Origin: Gillisia xinjiangensis
Lineage (GTDB): Bacteria > Bacteroidota > Bacteroidia > Flavobacteriales > Flavobacteriaceae
DNA length: 64,000 nt
Reading direction: 5' to 3'
NCBI RefSeq assembly: GCF_046298265.1
Contig: NZ_JBKAHK010000003.1
Span: 1-64,000 of the forward strand
The notes below the pieces were generated by a model. That model worked only from the letters and a program-made list of their open reading frames with translations, was not told where the DNA came from and made no database searches. Shown one piece after another: positions 8,767-17,621 of the stretch. Each line of letters starts with the position of its first letter. The stretch's first letter is position 1. A program made the position numbers and the translations under genes.

Positions 8767-9939
8767 ATGGGTACTGAAAAAGTAGAAATTTTTGACACTA
8801 CGTTAAGAGATGGAGAACAGGTTCCGGGATGTAAATTAAACACTTCACAGAAGTTAAAAATAGCTGCGCGCCTGGATGAACTGGGAGTAGATGTAATAGA
8901 AGCCGGATTTCCTATTTCCAGCCCCGGAGATTTTAAATCTGTTTCTGAAATTTCCAAACTGGTAAAAAATGCTACCGTTTGCGGACTTACCCGGGCGGTA
9001 AGAAAGGATATTGAAGTAGCTGCTGAAGCCCTGAAATTTGCAAAAAAACCAAGAATCCATACCGGAATTGGTACTTCTCCAATGCACATAAAATATAAAT
9101 TTAATGCTACCGAGGATCAAATAATCGAACGGGCTTTTGATGCGGTTAGGTATGCAAAAACCTTCGTAGAAGACGTCGAGTTTTATGCTGAAGACGCCGG
9201 AAGAACCAGAAATGAATATTTGGCCAAAGTATGTACAGCTGCAGTAAAAGCAGGAGCTACGGTTCTAAATATTCCAGATACCACAGGATATTGTCTTCCC
9301 GAAGAGTACGGCCAGAAAATCAAATATTTGAAGGAAAACGTCAAGGGTATAGAAAACGTTCGAATTTCCTGCCACTGCCATAACGACCTGGGAATGGCTA
9401 CGGCAAACGCCATTGCCGGAGTAATGAATGGAGCAAGGCAAATTGAATGTACCATTAATGGAGTGGGAGAACGCGCAGGGAATACTTCGCTGGAAGAAGT
9501 GGTGATGATCTTACGCCAACATCCAGGGTTGAATTTGCATACAGATATCAATCCTAAATTCCTTTTTGACACCAGCAATATGGTTGCTCAGGAAATGGGG
9601 ATTTTTGTCCAGCCTAATAAGGCCATCGTTGGAACAAATGCTTTTGCACATAGTTCCGGGATACATCAGGATGGGATTATTAAAAACAGGGAAACTTATG
9701 AAATAATAAATCCCCTGGATGTTGGGGTTACTGAATCGGCTATTGTGCTTACTGCAAGAAGCGGAAGAGCCGCATTGGCTTACAGGGCAAAAAAGATGGG
9801 GTATGAATTGACCAAACTTGAGCTGGACAGCGTATATACCGAATTTTTAAATTTCGCCGATAACCGCAAAGAAGTTGGAGATCTTGACATTCATACTATT
9901 ATGGAAATTACCAAAAAAAATCACAGAATATTTGCATAA
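8767..9939 (+). CDS. leuA: 2-isopropylmalate synthase, short form
   Basis: Condenses acetyl-CoA with 2-ketoisovalerate, the first step of leucine synthesis. The 390 residues hold the complete TIM-barrel catalytic domain: FDTTLRDGEQVPG near residue 9, the metal-binding HCHNDLGMATANA, and NGVGERAGNTSLEE. A helical linker region follows and the protein then stops. The C-terminal allosteric domain of long enzymes (about 520 residues in E. coli) is absent, so leucine feedback through that domain is not expected. Homocitrate or citramalate synthase activity is an alternative on sequence alone, but the leuC, leuD and leuB neighbours favour LeuA. It heads the operon. Confidence 0.92.
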   Translation: MGTEKVEIFDTTLRDGEQVPGCKLNTSQKLKIAARLDELGVDVIEAGFPISSPGDFKSVSEISKLVKNATVCGLTRAVRKDIEVAAEALKFAKKPRIHTGIGTSPMHIKYKFNATEDQIIERAFDAVRYAKTFVEDVEFYAEDAGRTRNEYLAKVCTAAVKAGATVLNIPDTTGYCLPEEYGQKIKYLKENVKGIENVRISCHCHNDLGMATANAIAGVMNGARQIECTINGVGERAGNTSLEEVVMILRQHPGLNLHTDINPKFLFDTSNMVAQEMGIFVQPNKAIVGTNAFAHSSGIHQDGIIKNRETYEIINPLDVGVTESAIVLTARSGRAALAYRAKKMGYELTKLELDSVYTEFLNFADNRKEVGDLDIHTIMEITKKNHRIFA

Positions 9940-9943
9940 CCAA

Positions 9944-10039
9944 CTATGAAAGGAGCATAACGGAAATTCGATGCAAACACCAATTAAGACTTGCGAATTA
10001 CTCCCGATAGCTATCGGGAGACCAATAAAAAAACAATAA
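9944..10039 (+). repeat. Intercistronic hairpin repeat, copy A (leuA-leuC)
   Basis: One of four related elements in the window (others at 12089, 25795 and 47116). Shared landmarks are TATGAAA, GAGCATAACGGAAA, an ACACC(A/G)AT segment, TGCGAATTA and a tail ACCAATAAAAAAACAATAA. Copies A and B also contain the 20-base perfect palindrome CTCCCGATAGCTATCGGGAG (here 10001-10020) between TGCGAATTA and the tail. It fills nearly the whole leuA-leuC gap and ends about 10 bases before the leuC ATG. Confidence 0.8.
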
Positions 10040-10049
10040 GGATCTACAT

Positions 10050-11432
10050 ATGAAAAAAACACTTTTCGATAAAATATGGGATGCTCATGTGGTGGAAACC
10101 ATTCCTAATGGGCCAGATGTCTTATATATAGACAAACACCTAATCCATGAAGTTACGAGTCCACAGGCATTTAACGAGCTTAAGGAACGCAACATACCCG
10201 TTTTCAGGCCAGATAAAATAGTTGCTACGGCAGATCATAATACGCCAACCATAGATCAGCATTTACCGGTAAAAGAATTATTATCCAGAAACCAACTAAA
10301 AGAATTATCCAGAAACTGCGAAGAAAACAACATCACCTTATACGGTTTGGGTCACGCATATAATGGAATTGTTCATGTGATTGCCCCCGAACTGGGAATT
10401 ACCCAGCCGGGAATGACTATAGTTTGCGGAGACAGCCACACCTCTACCCACGGTGCTTTTGGAACAATTGCATTTGGAATCGGCACGAGTCAGGTAGCTC
10501 AGGTTTTTGCCAGCCAGTGTTTACTTTTAGAAAAACCTAAAAAACTCAGGATCAACCTTAACGGAAAGTTAAAAAAGGGAGTACTCCCAAAAGATGTGAT
10601 CCTTTATATTATAAGCAAGCTTGGAACAAATTCAGGAACAGGATATTTCTGCGAATATTCCGGAAATGTTTTTGAGGAGATGTCTATGGAAGGCAGAATG
10701 ACCGTTTGCAATATGAGTATTGAAATGGGAGCCCGTGGAGGCTTGATCGCACCGGATGAGACCACCTTTGAATATATAAAAGATCGGAAATTTGCACCCA
10801 AAGGAACAGAGTTTAAAAACTTAAGGGCTTATTGGAAAACCTTAAAAACGGATGCAGATGCGGTTTTTGATAAGGAATATAGCCTGGAAGCTGAAGATAT
10901 TGAGCCTATGATCACGTATGGGACCAATCCCGGAATGGGGATAAAATTAAGCGGGACCATTCCCTCAAATCTTGGAAAAAGCGATTTAAAATCCCTGGAA
11001 TATATGGATTTTAAGGAAGGAGAATCCTTGATAAATAAAACCATCAATTACATTTTTATAGGAAGTTGCACCAATTCCAGAATTGAGGATTTTAGAATAG
11101 TGGCAGCTTATATCAAAGGAAAGAAAAAAGCCGAGAATGTAAATGCGCTAATAGTTCCCGGCTCCCAACAGGTAGCTGCACAATTACGGGAAGAAGGATT
11201 GGTTCAGATTTTTGAAGAAGCAGGATTCACGCTAAGGCAACCTGGTTGCTCGGCTTGTCTTGCGATGAATGATGACAAGATCCCGGAGGGGGAATATTGC
11301 GTTTCAACAAGTAACCGGAATTTTGAAGGAAGGCAGGGACAAGGTTCCAGAACAATTCTTGCGAGTCCGCTTACCGCGGCAGCAACGGCAATTGCCGGAA
11401 AAATAACCGATTTCACCAAACACCTTAATTAA
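10050..11432 (+). CDS. leuC: 3-isopropylmalate dehydratase large subunit
   Basis: Aconitase-type subunit that isomerises 2- to 3-isopropylmalate together with LeuD. The 460-residue length is typical. The start matches the family N-terminus (KTLFDKIWDAHVV). Cluster-binding cysteines are visible in FIGSCTNSRIEDFR and GCSACLAMN, and substrate motifs in GDSHTSTHGAFG. leuD begins two bases after its stop, consistent with translational coupling of the two subunits. Confidence 0.98.
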   Translation: MKKTLFDKIWDAHVVETIPNGPDVLYIDKHLIHEVTSPQAFNELKERNIPVFRPDKIVATADHNTPTIDQHLPVKELLSRNQLKELSRNCEENNITLYGLGHAYNGIVHVIAPELGITQPGMTIVCGDSHTSTHGAFGTIAFGIGTSQVAQVFASQCLLLEKPKKLRINLNGKLKKGVLPKDVILYIISKLGTNSGTGYFCEYSGNVFEEMSMEGRMTVCNMSIEMGARGGLIAPDETTFEYIKDRKFAPKGTEFKNLRAYWKTLKTDADAVFDKEYSLEAEDIEPMITYGTNPGMGIKLSGTIPSNLGKSDLKSLEYMDFKEGESLINKTINYIFIGSCTNSRIEDFRIVAAYIKGKKKAENVNALIVPGSQQVAAQLREEGLVQIFEEAGFTLRQPGCSACLAMNDDKIPEGEYCVSTSNRNFEGRQGQGSRTILASPLTAAATAIAGKITDFTKHLN

Positions 11433-11433
11433 G

Positions 11434-12057
11434 ATGGAAAAATTTATCACCCTAAAAGATACTGCCATTCCATTAATGATTGAAAACATTGATACGGATC
11501 AAATTATTCCTGCCCGCTTTTTAAAAGCTACCGATAAAGAAGGATTTGGAGAGAATTTGTTCCGGGACTGGCGATTCGACAAAAACGGAAATCCCAATGA
11601 GGAATTCAGCCTGAACGATAAAAAATATACCGGATCCATCCTTGTAGCCGGAGACAATTTTGGTTGTGGATCCAGCCGCGAACATGCTGCCTGGGCATTG
11701 AAGGCCTTTGGGTTTAAGGTGATTGTTTCGAGTTATTTTGCCGACATTTTTAAAGGAAATGCTCTTAACAACGGACTTCTTCCGGTTCAGGTTAGTAAAG
11801 AATTTTTGGACGCGCTTTTCAAAAGCATTCTGGAAAACTCTAAAAGCGAGCTGAAAATAGATCTCGGGAATCAAAAAATAGAAATTCTTGATAAAAATCT
11901 TTCAGAAAATTTTGAGATAGATCCGTATAAAAAAACCTGCATGATCAGTGGATATGATGATATTGATTTCCTGATTAGCAGAAAGAAAGCGATTAAAAAT
12001 TTCGAAGAAAAGCAACTGGAATTTTTAAAAGAACATGCCGATGAAAATTTTGTGTAA
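11434..12057 (+). CDS. leuD: 3-isopropylmalate dehydratase small subunit
   Basis: Swivelling-domain partner of LeuC in leucine synthesis. The 207 residues carry the hallmark motifs IDTDQIIPARFLK near residue 18 and FGCGSSREHAAWAL near residue 75, which bind substrate and contact the cluster subunit. It directly follows leuC. A 122-base gap with a copy of the hairpin repeat separates it from leuB. Confidence 0.98.
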   Translation: MEKFITLKDTAIPLMIENIDTDQIIPARFLKATDKEGFGENLFRDWRFDKNGNPNEEFSLNDKKYTGSILVAGDNFGCGSSREHAAWALKAFGFKVIVSSYFADIFKGNALNNGLLPVQVSKEFLDALFKSILENSKSELKIDLGNQKIEILDKNLSENFEIDPYKKTCMISGYDDIDFLISRKKAIKNFEEKQLEFLKEHADENFV

Positions 12058-12088
12058 AAAGTTGATGTAGCCTTAAAAAATAATACAA

Positions 12089-12170
12089 ATATGAAACATC
12101 CATAACGGCAAGTCGATACACAGGGGGATGATTATTATGGATGTTACATATGACCGATAAAAAACAATAA
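12089..12170 (+). repeat. Intercistronic hairpin repeat, copy C (leuD-leuB)
   Basis: This copy makes the clearest structure of the family. ATATGAAACATCCATAA (12089-12105) pairs with TTATGGATGTTACATAT (12135-12151) over 17 positions with one mismatch. Relative to copy D (GCATA with TATGC), the pair is changed on both sides here (CCATA with TATGG), which keeps the stem. It ends with the shared tail ACCGATAAAAAACAATAA, ten bases before the leuB ATG. Confidence 0.75.
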
Positions 12171-12179
12171 TATAAACAG

Positions 12180-13283
12180 ATGAAATTAAATATAGCAGTT
12201 TTACCGGGAGACGGAATAGGTCCTGAAATAACGCAGCAATCGGTGAAAGTATTGCAGGCGGTAGCCGAACGCTTTCAGCACGAATTTATATTTGAATCGG
12301 CACCGGTAGGAGCAGCAGGTATTGAACTTACGGGAGATCCCCTTCCGGAAGCGACCCTTGCGTTGTGTAAAAAATCGGATGCCGTACTTTTTGGAGCCAT
12401 TGGTGATCCAAAATATGACAACCACCCTGAGGCAAAAATTCGCCCGGAACAAGGCCTTTTGCGCTTGCGAAAGGAATTGGGCTTGTTCGCAAACATCCGG
12501 CCTATAAAAGCTTATAAAAGTTTACTGGAGCATTCCCCTTTGCGGCCAGAGCGCATTGATGGTGCAGATATGATAATTTACAGGGAACTAACCAGCGGAA
12601 TTTATTACGGTGAAAGAAGTCTTTCTGAAGATGAAAAAAGTGCAACCGATACTTGTACTTATACGGTTGAAGAAATAGAACGAATTGCGCATTTGGCTTT
12701 TAAGGCCGCTCAAAATCGTCGAAAAAAAATCACTTTAGTTGATAAAGCCAATGTTCTGGAAACTTCCAGGCTATGGCGAAAAACGGTAACCCAACTGGCC
12801 AAAGAATATCCCGATGTGGAGCTGGATTTCCTTTTTGTAGATAATGCCGCTATGCAATTAATTCTTAATCCCAGGCAATTTGATGTGATCCTTACCGAAA
12901 ATATGTTCGGGGATATCCTTTCTGATGAAGCTAGTATAATTGGTGGAAGCATTGGTTTACTGGCATCGGCATCTGTAGGAGAAACCTACGCTTTGTTTGA
13001 ACCTATTCATGGTTCTTATCCGCAGGCAACAGGAAAGGGGATTGCAAATCCTGTGGCTTCGATCCTTTCTGCTGCAATGCTTCTGGAGCATTTTAATTTG
13101 GCAAAAGAAGCTCAGGCTGTTATTGATGCGGTAGAATTAAGTATAAAATCACAAATAAGCACTCCGGATATAGGGGGCGTACAAACCACTAAAAGTGTGG
13201 GGGATGTTCTTGAAAGTCTCGTGCTGGAACCCGGTGATTTCAACAATGAAAACCTGCAATACGGGCAGATGACGATTATTTAA
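12180..13283 (+). CDS. leuB: 3-isopropylmalate dehydrogenase
   Basis: NAD-dependent oxidative decarboxylation of 3-isopropylmalate to 2-oxoisocaproate. The 367 residues contain LPGDGIGPEIT at the N-terminus, the metal and substrate region around FGDILSDEASII, and FEPIHGSYPQATGKGIANP, the NAD-specific segment. It is the last gene of the leu operon and is followed by a strong terminator. The bases before the start (TATAAACAG) are the same as those before ilvC and argF. Confidence 0.98.
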   Translation: MKLNIAVLPGDGIGPEITQQSVKVLQAVAERFQHEFIFESAPVGAAGIELTGDPLPEATLALCKKSDAVLFGAIGDPKYDNHPEAKIRPEQGLLRLRKELGLFANIRPIKAYKSLLEHSPLRPERIDGADMIIYRELTSGIYYGERSLSEDEKSATDTCTYTVEEIERIAHLAFKAAQNRRKKITLVDKANVLETSRLWRKTVTQLAKEYPDVELDFLFVDNAAMQLILNPRQFDVILTENMFGDILSDEASIIGGSIGLLASASVGETYALFEPIHGSYPQATGKGIANPVASILSAAMLLEHFNLAKEAQAVIDAVELSIKSQISTPDIGGVQTTKSVGDVLESLVLEPGDFNNENLQYGQMTII

Positions 13284-13304
13284 ATTTTTTGTTAGTTTGA
13301 ATGC

Positions 13305-13343
13305 AACCTCCTCTTTTGTCATTATTACGGGGAGGTTTTTTTT
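13305..13343 (+). terminator. Terminator of the leu operon
   Basis: AACCTCC at 13305-13311 pairs with GGAGGTT at 13331-13337, and the 3' arm runs straight into a T tract. It lies about 20 bases past the leuB stop. Confidence 0.85.
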
Positions 13344-13346
13344 AAA

Positions 13347-13366
13347 ATCCCTCATTGAGGGTTTTA
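13347..13366. terminator. Possible terminator for the convergent arg operon
   Basis: CCCTCATTGAGGG (13349-13361) is a compact hairpin with T-rich sequence after it on the plus strand and ATTTT on the minus strand. It lies between the convergent leuB and argH ends and could act in either direction. The minus-strand T run is weak. Confidence 0.4.
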
Positions 13367-13394
13367 TTCCCCCGAGGTTTTTGATTGATTCCTG

Positions 13395-14672
13395 CTATAA
13401 TTCATCCTTTTTCCTCGCAATTTCTGCCAATGCCAAATTATCCTTGCTTCCTAAATGAGTATGTTTTTTTGGGTTTGATGCCTCATAGGTGCTATTCTGA
13501 ACCTGCTCCCCTATCTCTTTGTAAGCTTCCCGGAAAGATTTCCCCTGCATTACAAGATCATTAATACTATCAACAGTAAACAGGTATTTATATTTTTCCT
13601 GATTTAGATCTACTTCTTTAACTTTTACCAAAGCGATGGAATAAATAAAAATATCCAGGATCTCTTTGATACTTTCTACTGCATATAAACTGTTTTCCTT
13701 TATCAATTGATAATCCCTGTGATAGCCGCTTGGCAAATTGTTTGTGATAAGGATCATCTCATTTGCAATGGCCTGCAGTTTATTGCATTTCCCGCGAATA
13801 AGTTCAAATACATCCGGATTCTTTTTATGTGGCATAATACTCGAGCCAGTGGTAAGTTCATCGGGAAAAGTGATGAAATCAAAATTCTGACTCATATATA
13901 AGCAAACATCCATCGCAAACCTTGACAAGGTATTTGAAAGAGATGCTATATTCGAGGTAACAGTACGCTCGCTTTTCCCCCTGCTCATTTGAGCGGCAAC
14001 CACATTATACTTAAGGGTTTTAAAGCCGAGTTCTTTTGTTGTAAACTCTCTGTCTATAGGAAATGAAGAACCATAACCCGCCGCAGAACCAAGCGGATTC
14101 TGATCTACGATCTTCAAACCTGCTTCTAGTAAATAAAGATCATCGATCAATAGTTCGGCATAAGCCGAAAACCATAAGCCAAAAGAAGAAGGCATCGCCA
14201 CCTGCAAATGTGTGTATCCCGGTAGCACCTTTTCCTTATGTTCCTCTGCCAGATCCAATAATACATCGATCAATGTTCCGGTTTTTCCTGAGATCTCTAT
14301 AAGGTTTTCTTTAAAATACAACTGCATAGCCACCAAAACCTGGTCGTTCCTTGAACGTGCTGTATGGATCTTTTTTCCGGTTTCTCCCAAAACCCTGGTA
14401 AGTTCAAACTCAATTTTGGAGTGAACATCCTCAAATTCCTCCTCAATTACAAAAGTCCCATCATTTAATTGTTGTTGAAGTTTATCAAGTTCCCCACAAA
14501 TCTCTTCAACCTCCATTGATGTTAAGATCTTCACTTTCCCCAACATTCTGGCATGTGCCTTTGAAGCGGTAATATCGTAGCTGGCGATAAACATATCGAG
14601 CTCCCGGTCATTTCCAACGGTGAATTTTTCAATTTTCTTATTTATCGGTATTCCTTTATCCCAAAGTTTCAT
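13395..14672 (-). CDS. argH: Argininosuccinate lyase
   Basis: Splits argininosuccinate into arginine and fumarate, the last step of the pathway. The 425 residues belong to the fumarase/aspartase superfamily, shown by the signature TGSSIMPHKKNPDVFELIRG and by TARSRNDQV and GYTHLQ upstream. It is the last gene of the minus-strand arginine operon, twelve bases after the argE-like gene. The start ATG at 14672 gives the family N-terminus (MKLWDKG). Confidence 0.98.
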   Translation of the reverse strand: MKLWDKGIPINKKIEKFTVGNDRELDMFIASYDITASKAHARMLGKVKILTSMEVEEICGELDKLQQQLNDGTFVIEEEFEDVHSKIEFELTRVLGETGKKIHTARSRNDQVLVAMQLYFKENLIEISGKTGTLIDVLLDLAEEHKEKVLPGYTHLQVAMPSSFGLWFSAYAELLIDDLYLLEAGLKIVDQNPLGSAAGYGSSFPIDREFTTKELGFKTLKYNVVAAQMSRGKSERTVTSNIASLSNTLSRFAMDVCLYMSQNFDFITFPDELTTGSSIMPHKKNPDVFELIRGKCNKLQAIANEMILITNNLPSGYHRDYQLIKENSLYAVESIKEILDIFIYSIALVKVKEVDLNQEKYKYLFTVDSINDLVMQGKSFREAYKEIGEQVQNSTYEASNPKKHTHLGSKDNLALAEIARKKDEL

Positions 14673-14684
14673 ATGTGTTTTATT

Positions 14685-15752
14685 TTATTTAAGAGCCTTT
14701 TTCAGCAATTTGATATATTTTTCGATCCCTTCTTCAATTTCCTTCACATAAATAAATTCATTTGCAGAATGTGATCTTGTGGAATCTCCTGGTCCAAGTT
14801 TTAAGGATGAACATTTCAGCATTGCCTGATCTGAAAGGGTTGGGGAACCGTAGGTTTTCATTCCCTGTGAAACTCCAGCCTTTACCAAATCATGATCTTC
14901 AGGAATTGAGGAGGAATTTAACCTGAGTGAACGTGCTGTTATTTCGTCTACAGGAGCCTTCTCCATTAAAATTTGTTCAATTTCAGCATTGGTATAACAA
15001 TCATTTACCCTCACGTCCAGCACCAAATGTACACGTGCGGGAACTACGTTGTGCTGACTTCCGGCATTTATCTGAGTAACCGTCAATTTAACCTCCCCAA
15101 GGGATTCTGAAACTTTTTCAAGACTAAAATTCTCAAACCATTGCAGCGCTCTGGCAGCCTTATAAATTGCATTATCATTATTGGGATGCGCTGCGTGGGA
15201 AGGCGTTCCATGTACAATAGCATCAAAAACCACCAGGCCTTTTTCTGAAATTGCCAATTGCATTAAGGTAGGTTCTCCCACAATTGCCACGTCGACTTTC
15301 GGTAAAATGGGCAACAGACATGCAATCCCATTTTCGCCATTGATTTCCTCTTCTGCGGTTCCCGCAAAAATGATATTATAATTTAAATCTTCAGCTTCAT
15401 AAAACCAGGTGAAGGTTGCCAAAAGTGAAACCAGGCATCCACCGGCATCATTACTTCCCAAACCGTATAGTTTCCCGGATTCTACAATTGCTTCAAAAGG
15501 ATTTCGCGTATATCCGGAATTTGGTTTTACCGTATCGTGATGAGAATTGAGCAATAAAGTTGGCTTGGTTTCATCAAAACCGGCATTTTTAGCCCATACA
15601 TTATTCAAATGTCGATTAAATGGAATTTTATGTGCTATAAACCAATTCTCCAACAATTTGGCGGTATCGCCTTCTTCACCTGAAAAAGATGAAGTCTGAA
15701 TGAGGTTTTTGAGTAGTTCTATGGCTTGCACCTGAAGTTTTGGAATGTTCAT
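14685..15752 (-). CDS. argE: N-acyl-ornithine/citrulline deacylase (M20 family, ArgE-like)
   Basis: Zinc-dependent M20 amidohydrolase of 355 residues that should remove the N-acyl group in arginine synthesis. Metal-binding and catalytic regions are NSHHDTVKP near residue 70, GLGSNDAGG, and FAGTAEEEINGENG. In operons with an ArgF'-type transcarbamylase the acyl group comes off citrulline rather than ornithine, so the substrate is probably N-succinyl- (or N-acetyl-) citrulline. That is inferred from the neighbouring transcarbamylase. Its start touches the argB stop, so the two genes are tightly coupled. Confidence 0.9.
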   Translation of the reverse strand: MNIPKLQVQAIELLKNLIQTSSFSGEEGDTAKLLENWFIAHKIPFNRHLNNVWAKNAGFDETKPTLLLNSHHDTVKPNSGYTRNPFEAIVESGKLYGLGSNDAGGCLVSLLATFTWFYEAEDLNYNIIFAGTAEEEINGENGIACLLPILPKVDVAIVGEPTLMQLAISEKGLVVFDAIVHGTPSHAAHPNNDNAIYKAARALQWFENFSLEKVSESLGEVKLTVTQINAGSQHNVVPARVHLVLDVRVNDCYTNAEIEQILMEKAPVDEITARSLRLNSSSIPEDHDLVKAGVSQGMKTYGSPTLSDQAMLKCSSLKLGPGDSTRSHSANEFIYVKEIEEGIEKYIKLLKKALK

Positions 15753-16531
15753 TATTTGAATATTTTAGTATGTTTTGAATTCTTTTGAAGCAAAGACGAA
15801 TCTCCTAAACAGATTTTGGAAACGCCACTTTCGAGCGCCTGGAAACAATTGTAAAGCTTTGGCAACATCCCGTCACTAATCACTTTTTCAGCGAGTAAGG
15901 CTTTATATTTTTTTAAATTCAAATTTTCTATAACCGAATTATCATCGGCTGCATTTTCAAGCACTCCCTTTTTTTCAAAACAAAAATAAAGTTCCGTTTC
16001 ATAGCTGGAACTTAGCGCGATGGCCAGTTCAGCTGCAACAGAATCTCCGTTGGTGTTCAACAATTCCCCTTCCCGGGTACAGGAAATTGCAGAAAACACA
16101 GGTGTGATATTTTGCTCTAAAAGTGAGGAAATAAAGGCTGAATTGATTTCAGCAATATCACCAACAAATCCATAATCAATATCCTTTACTTCCCTTTTCG
16201 TAGAAATAATACTTCCCCCATCGGCTCCGCAAAGTCCAATGGAATTACAGTCCAAAGCCAGTAATTTGGCGACCATACTTTTGTTTATCAGGCCACCGTA
16301 GGTCATGATGATCACTTTCAGGGAATTGCTGTCGGTAATCCTTCTGCCGTCGATCATTTTGGTTTCATAGCCTAACTTATCAGCCATTTCAGTAGCATAA
16401 TTCCCTCCTCCATGAACCAGGATTTTTGGCCCTTCCAAAGATGAAAAATCCTTCAGAAACAGCTGGAATTTCTCCTCGTCTTCAATGAGCTTCCCTCCTA
16501 TCTTTACTACTTTAAGCCTTTGTTTTTTCAT
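15752..16531 (-). CDS. argB: N-acylglutamate kinase
   Basis: Phosphorylates N-acetyl- (here possibly N-succinyl-) glutamate. The 259-residue amino-acid-kinase fold starts with VVKIGGKLIED and has the glycine loop ILVHGGGNYATEMA, then LCGADGGSI and LNTNGDSVAAELA. It lacks the extra N-terminal helix of arginine-feedback-inhibited hexameric enzymes, so direct arginine inhibition is not expected (inference from length). It lies between argF and the argE-like gene. Confidence 0.95.
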   Translation of the reverse strand: MKKQRLKVVKIGGKLIEDEEKFQLFLKDFSSLEGPKILVHGGGNYATEMADKLGYETKMIDGRRITDSNSLKVIIMTYGGLINKSMVAKLLALDCNSIGLCGADGGSIISTKREVKDIDYGFVGDIAEINSAFISSLLEQNITPVFSAISCTREGELLNTNGDSVAAELAIALSSSYETELYFCFEKKGVLENAADDNSVIENLNLKKYKALLAEKVISDGMLPKLYNCFQALESGVSKICLGDSSLLQKNSKHTKIFK

Positions 16532-16583
16532 TTCTATTGTTTATTACATCGGATTTTTTAGCCACGAATACACGAATATTTTT

Positions 16584-17576
16584 TTATTCTTTTTCTTGAA
16601 CTGGGAACTCTTTTTCAACTCCCCCTTCGGGGGTTGGGGGGGACAACAACCTCGTCAAAACCGCCTGTGCCGCAAAAGTCCTGTTATTGGCCTGATGGAT
16701 TACAATGGAATTTTCACTGTCCAATACCTCATCGTCAATCACCACATTTCTTCTTACTGGAAGACAATGCATCACCTTTGCATTATTAGTCAACCCCAGC
16801 TTTTTTGCGCCGAAAGTCCAGGAAGGATTGGTGTTCAATATTGTCCCATAGGTTTGATAACTGCTCCAGTTTTTCACATACACAAAATCGGCGTTTTTTA
16901 AGGCCATTTCCTGGTCATGGATTACCGGTGTATCTTTTGTGATTGCAGGATTAAGGTCATAACCCTCCGGATTGGTGATCACAAGATCAACATCCAGTTT
17001 TTGCATAAATTCCACAAAGGAATTAGGAACAGATTGTGGCAAAGCCTTTGGATGTGGTGCCCAGGTAAGCACAACCTTTGGTTTTTTGGTGGATTTTAGC
17101 TCTGTAATTGTAAGCCCGTCGGTAAGTCCCTGCAGCGGATGTCCCGTTGCACTTTCCAGGTTGATCAACGGAACCGAAGCGTACTTTTTAAAACTGTTCA
17201 TCACAAGCTCCATTTCATCCTTATCCCTGTCCTTTAATCCCGGAAAAGCACGCACCGCGATAATGTCACAATATTGGGATAGCACCGCTGCTGCTTCCTT
17301 TATATGCTCTGCCTTGTCTGAATTCATCACGGCTCCATCCTCAAATTCCAGCGCCCAGCCATCGGTACCCGCATTCATGACCATCACATCCATTCCCAGC
17401 AATCTGGCGGCTTTTTCTGTGCTTAATCTTGTGCGAAGACTTGGGTTAAAAAACAGCATTCCCAGGGTTTTCCCTTTCCCCAATTTGGCTGCGGAATTTT
17501 CTTTTTTTAGCTGAAGCGCTTCTTTTATCAATTCCTGAAGGTCTTCTATATCGGTTAAATCGATGTAATTTTCCAT
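16584..17576 (-). CDS. argF': N-acylornithine carbamoyltransferase, probably succinylornithine type
   Basis: Carbamoylates N-acylated ornithine. FFNPSLRTRLSTEKAA (carbamoyl-phosphate binding), TWAPHPKALPQSVPNSF and MHCLPVRRN match the Xanthomonas/Bacteroides acylornithine branch rather than classical OTCase. The residue that separates acetyl- from succinyl-ornithine enzymes (Glu92 in X. campestris, Pro90 in B. fragilis) is alanine here (NSDKAEH, Ala89). I chose ATG 17576 (MENYIDLTDI), preceded by TATAAACAG. The frame stays open up to 17666, but those extra codons run through an inserted repeat. The C-terminus after LTRLL is also odd: about 19 residues are encoded by a CCCCC-TTC-GGGGG palindrome and flanking sequence. 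Confidence 0.93.
   Translation of the reverse strand: MENYIDLTDIEDLQELIKEALQLKKENSAAKLGKGKTLGMLFFNPSLRTRLSTEKAARLLGMDVMVMNAGTDGWALEFEDGAVMNSDKAEHIKEAAAVLSQYCDIIAVRAFPGLKDRDKDEMELVMNSFKKYASVPLINLESATGHPLQGLTDGLTITELKSTKKPKVVLTWAPHPKALPQSVPNSFVEFMQKLDVDLVITNPEGYDLNPAITKDTPVIHDQEMALKNADFVYVKNWSSYQTYGTILNTNPSWTFGAKKLGLTNNAKVMHCLPVRRNVVIDDEVLDSENSIVIHQANNRTFAAQAVLTRLLSPPTPEGGVEKEFPVQEKE
16616..16646. repeat. GC-rich palindromic repeat inside the 3' end of argF'
   Basis: CCCCCTTCGGGGG at 16621-16633, followed by TTGGGGGG, is a strong hairpin in otherwise AT-rich DNA. It is translated as the last residues of ArgF' (SPPTPEGGVEKE), beyond the point where the conserved protein ends. It looks like a small palindromic repeat that landed in the gene and moved the stop codon downstream. 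Confidence 0.55.
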
Positions 17577-17621
17577 CTGTTTATAGTGACATTTAATTTT
17601 TTCTATTAGATTTTTTTGATT

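Noticed and set aside
10001..10020. Palindrome CTCCCGATAGCTATCGGGAG as an intrinsic terminator between leuA and leuC
   Set aside because: No T tract follows on either strand and it lies inside an operon; treated as part of a repeat.
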